Source: Anaerolineae bacterium
GTDB taxonomy: Bacteria > Chloroflexota > Anaerolineae > 4572-78 > J111
Length of the DNA: 33,191 bases
Direction: 5' to 3'
Assembly (NCBI GenBank): GCA_020433805.1
Contig: JAGRBZ010000013.1
Span: forward strand, 17,994 to 51,184
Shown here in pieces: positions 31,774-33,191 of this stretch. A program made the translations under genes and the position numbers. Below the pieces are notes generated by a model. That model ran no database searches. It worked only from the letters and a program-made list of their open reading frames with translations, and had not been told where the DNA came from. Position 1 is the first letter of the stretch. Each line of letters begins with the position of its first letter.

Positions 31774-31834
31774 AACCACGAATTACACAAATTGACACGA
31801 ATAAAATTGGTGAAAATTCGTGCAATTCGTGGTT
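31774..31834. repeat. Inverted repeat AACCACGAATT...AATTCGTGGTT
   Basis: An 11-base perfect outer pair plus inner CACGAAT/ATTCGTG segments span 61 bases. The sequence is of a type found scattered in spacers of many environmental bacterial genomes. Confidence 0.8.
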
Positions 31835-31892
31835 GATTTTATCTATTCGTATGCAATACCATCTTGCAGACCTGGTGCCGTCGTAAGCCCTT

Positions 31893-31921
31893 TTGGGCTA
31901 AATCAATGATGAAGCGATAAT
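31893..31921 (+). promoter_or_regulatory. Possible promoter for the OsmC gene
   Basis: TTGGGC (31893-31898), a 17-base spacer and GATAAT (31916-31921) lie 32 bases before the ATG. The -10 is good and the -35 is weak. Confidence 0.35.
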
Positions 31922-31953
31922 TACAAACTTTGTAACCCATAGGAGAGATAAGC

Positions 31954-32391
31954 ATGTACACATCTAACGTATCGGCTCGCTGGACCGGCGAAGGACTTGA
32001 GTTTGTAGGCGTAGACCATAAAGGGCGTGAAATCCATATGGGCGGCAAGCATATTAAGCCGGGACAAATGCTTTTGCTGGCCCAAGCCGGTTGCATGGGC
32101 ATGGACGTTCTCTCGATTTTGCAAAAGAAACGGCAACAGGTAACTGATGTCGAGGTGCAAGTGACAGGCCAACAGCCCGACGATTACCCCCGCCCCTTTG
32201 AAACCGTCAACCTGAAATTTATTGTCAAAGGCAAAGACATCGATTCCAAAGCCGTTGAGCGTTCTATTGCGCTGTCTCACGATAAATATTGCGTTGTGGG
32301 GCAATCGTTGGCCGGCAATGTTCATATCGAAACGACATTCTCAATTGCAGACGCCGTTCCTGAGACGGTCACGGAACCGATTGCCGAGTAG
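31954..32391 (+). CDS. OsmC/Ohr family protein
   Basis: This 145-aa small cytosolic protein has an AGGAGAG ribosome site. The family's two reactive cysteines are present: C47 in the helix start QAGCMGMDVLSIL and C113 in HDKYCVVGQSL. In OsmC/Ohr proteins these reduce organic hydroperoxides through a Cys-Cys cycle with dihydrolipoamide or thioredoxin partners. The length and GKHIKPGQMLLLA lead-in fit the OsmC-like subgroup. A short acidic C-terminal tail (VPETVTEPIAE) is extra. Lipoyl synthase lies 3 kb away, which fits lipoamide as reductant only loosely. Confidence 0.9.
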   Translation: MYTSNVSARWTGEGLEFVGVDHKGREIHMGGKHIKPGQMLLLAQAGCMGMDVLSILQKKRQQVTDVEVQVTGQQPDDYPRPFETVNLKFIVKGKDIDSKAVERSIALSHDKYCVVGQSLAGNVHIETTFSIADAVPETVTEPIAE

Positions 32392-32433
32392 CTACCCATC
32401 AACCGCCGCCGGCTTATTCATAATCTTTTTATC

Positions 32434-32575
32434 TAGGACTTACGCATTGGACATGTTATTTCGAGGAGGAACGACGAGAAATCCCTGAGAACGATGTTTG
32501 CAAGCAGATGCTGTAGGGATTTCTCCGCCTTTGGCTACGAAATGACATCAGTAGTTGTCAACTGCGTAACGCCTA
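32434..32575. mobile_element. MITE-like element with 18-bp TIRs and TA duplication
   Basis: Imperfect terminal inverted repeats (GGACTTACGCATTGGACA at 32436-32453 and the complement of GGCGTTACGCAGTTGACA at 32556-32573) enclose 138 bases without an ORF. The dinucleotide TA flanks both sides (32434-32435 and 32574-32575), as expected of Tc1/mariner-IS630-type targets. Inside sits a long palindrome (32454-32547) whose core CGAGGAGGAACGACGA also occurs in the repeat at 27843. It lies between the OsmC and uracil-DNA glycosylase genes, ending 24 bases before the latter's ATG. Confidence 0.7.
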
Positions 32576-32597
32576 TATCTGTTGGTTGCCCTGGTCG

Positions 32598-33191
32598 ATG
32601 TCATCTAAAGCGCAAATACATCTTGATGCCTTACATCAAGAGCTACGCTCCTGCCGCAAATGTGCTGAGGCCGGCTATTTCATCGACAGCACGCCCGTTT
32701 TTGCCGGTCCGGCTTCGGCCCAGGTTATGATTGTGGGGCAGGCCCCGGCCAAGGTCGAAGCCGGCAAAGACGGCTTGCCTTTTGGCCTGCGGCGCGGCGG
32801 TCAGCGTTCGCTGTTGTGGGATTGGCTGGAACAGGCCGGCTGGGCGGAGGACGAATTTCGCGCCCGTCATTACCTGTCGGCCATCACCAAATGCTATCCG
32901 GGCAAAAGCAAGCACGGCCAGGGCGACCGCGTCCCCACCGCCGCCGAGCGCCGCCTATGCGCTTCCTGGCGCACCCAAGAACGCGCCATCATACAGCCAA
33001 AAATCATCATCGCCATCGGTCGCATTTCCATCGAACAGTTTTTGCCCGAACTGAAAGGCCAGCCGCTCGATACCTTCATCGGCCAAACCTTTCAGCGCGG
33101 TGCCACCTTTATTGTGCCACTCCCCCATCCTTCGGGCGTAAGCCGCTGGCTTAATCGCGCCGAAAACCGGGCCAAGGTTGATGAAGCGCTG
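32598..33191 (+). CDS. Uracil-DNA glycosylase family protein, N-terminal part (runs off window)
   Basis: An open frame of 198 codons starts at ATG 32598 and continues past the window end. It begins MSSKAQIHLDAL, then SCRKC (C19, C22), which fits the first iron-sulfur ligands of family 4/5 uracil-DNA glycosylases. It goes on with VMIVGQAPAKVEAGKDGLPF (the GQAPG-type uracil-pocket motif), LLWDWLEQAGW, YLSAITKCYPGK and the DNA-intercalation loop PHPSGVSRW. These enzymes excise uracil from DNA in base-excision repair. GQAPA in place of GxxPG and the GKSKHGQGD insert point to the family-5/UdgB-like or a related side branch. No ribosome site is evident before the ATG, and a MITE ends 24 bases upstream, so promoter and start may have been altered. 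TTG at 32586 is an alternative start. Confidence 0.85.
   Translation, partial: MSSKAQIHLDALHQELRSCRKCAEAGYFIDSTPVFAGPASAQVMIVGQAPAKVEAGKDGLPFGLRRGGQRSLLWDWLEQAGWAEDEFRARHYLSAITKCYPGKSKHGQGDRVPTAAERRLCASWRTQERAIIQPKIIIAIGRISIEQFLPELKGQPLDTFIGQTFQRGATFIVPLPHPSGVSRWLNRAENRAKVDEAL

Larger units (their letters stand above)
31629..31953. other. Intergenic region with two repeat elements and a possible promoter
   Basis: This 325-base spacer between co-directional genes contains opposed heptamer arrays (31645-31707), an inverted repeat (31774-31834) and a weak promoter (31893-31921). The heptamer hairpin begins 17 bases after the aminotransferase stop and could shape its mRNA end. No ORF is convincing. 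Confidence 0.6.

Noticed and set aside
32222..32915. Short ORFs across the MITE and the start of the uracil-DNA glycosylase region
   Set aside because: They cross the repeat or run in frames other than the one with uracil-DNA glycosylase motifs.

Overview
The window reads as chromosomal DNA of a member of the Chloroflexota (Anaerolineae/Caldilineae-like). This is an inference from gene content (DUF3054, golvesin-type surface protein, BMP-family protein, class I FBPase, HDAC-family amidohydrolase) and from spacers full of heptamer arrays and palindromic repeats. No rRNA, tRNA, CRISPR array or phage genes were seen.

Positions 2-16529 form one co-directional, visibly AT-richer block for synthesis and ABC-dependent export of a cell-surface polysaccharide. 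It holds the end of a GT2 glycosyltransferase, a 1244-aa protein with three glycosyltransferase domains and a lectin-like tail, a COG5610-type HAD protein, a GT39-like membrane glycosyltransferase, a membrane sulfatase/phosphotransferase-type enzyme, a Wzm-like permease, its Wzt-like ATPase, and a sugar-binding DXD (GT32-like) glycosyltransferase. The standout feature is that three unrelated membrane proteins (GT39, sulfatase, Wzm permease) each begin with a signal peptide and two copies of the same ~95-aa module. The module has a WG-x-(D/N)-(G/N)-W core and WDGDY or WDTNGG-type ends, and looks like a CBM25/CBM53-type glucan-binding beta-sandwich. On the cytosolic side, the Wzt C-terminal glycan-recognition domain is duplicated onto the neighbouring glycosyltransferase. 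The locus therefore appears to put one glycan-binding module on every extracytoplasmic component and another on two cytosolic ones. I know of no described ABC polysaccharide exporter with this layout.

Positions 16.5-21.8 kb hold a signal-less BMP/PnrA-fold protein with its own consensus promoter, a translationally coupled pair of small membrane proteins (DUF3054 and a 215-aa protein) on the minus strand, and two secreted surface proteins. One of these has an LPVSG plus membrane-tail sorting-like signal; the other has two PA14 domains and a golvesin-type C-terminus. A strong hairpin terminator follows.

Positions 21.8-33.2 kb are GC-richer housekeeping genes: fructose-1,6-bisphosphatase, an MTA/SAH-nucleosidase-like enzyme, an HDAC-family deacetylase, a protein with three HARP-like repeats, a SAM methyltransferase, lipoyl synthase, an uncharacterised Cys-rich protein, a class I/II aminotransferase, an OsmC protein, and the 5' part of a uracil-DNA glycosylase that runs off the end. 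Their spacers carry period-7 arrays of differing sequence, several REP-like palindromes and a TA-flanked MITE just upstream of the uracil-DNA glycosylase.
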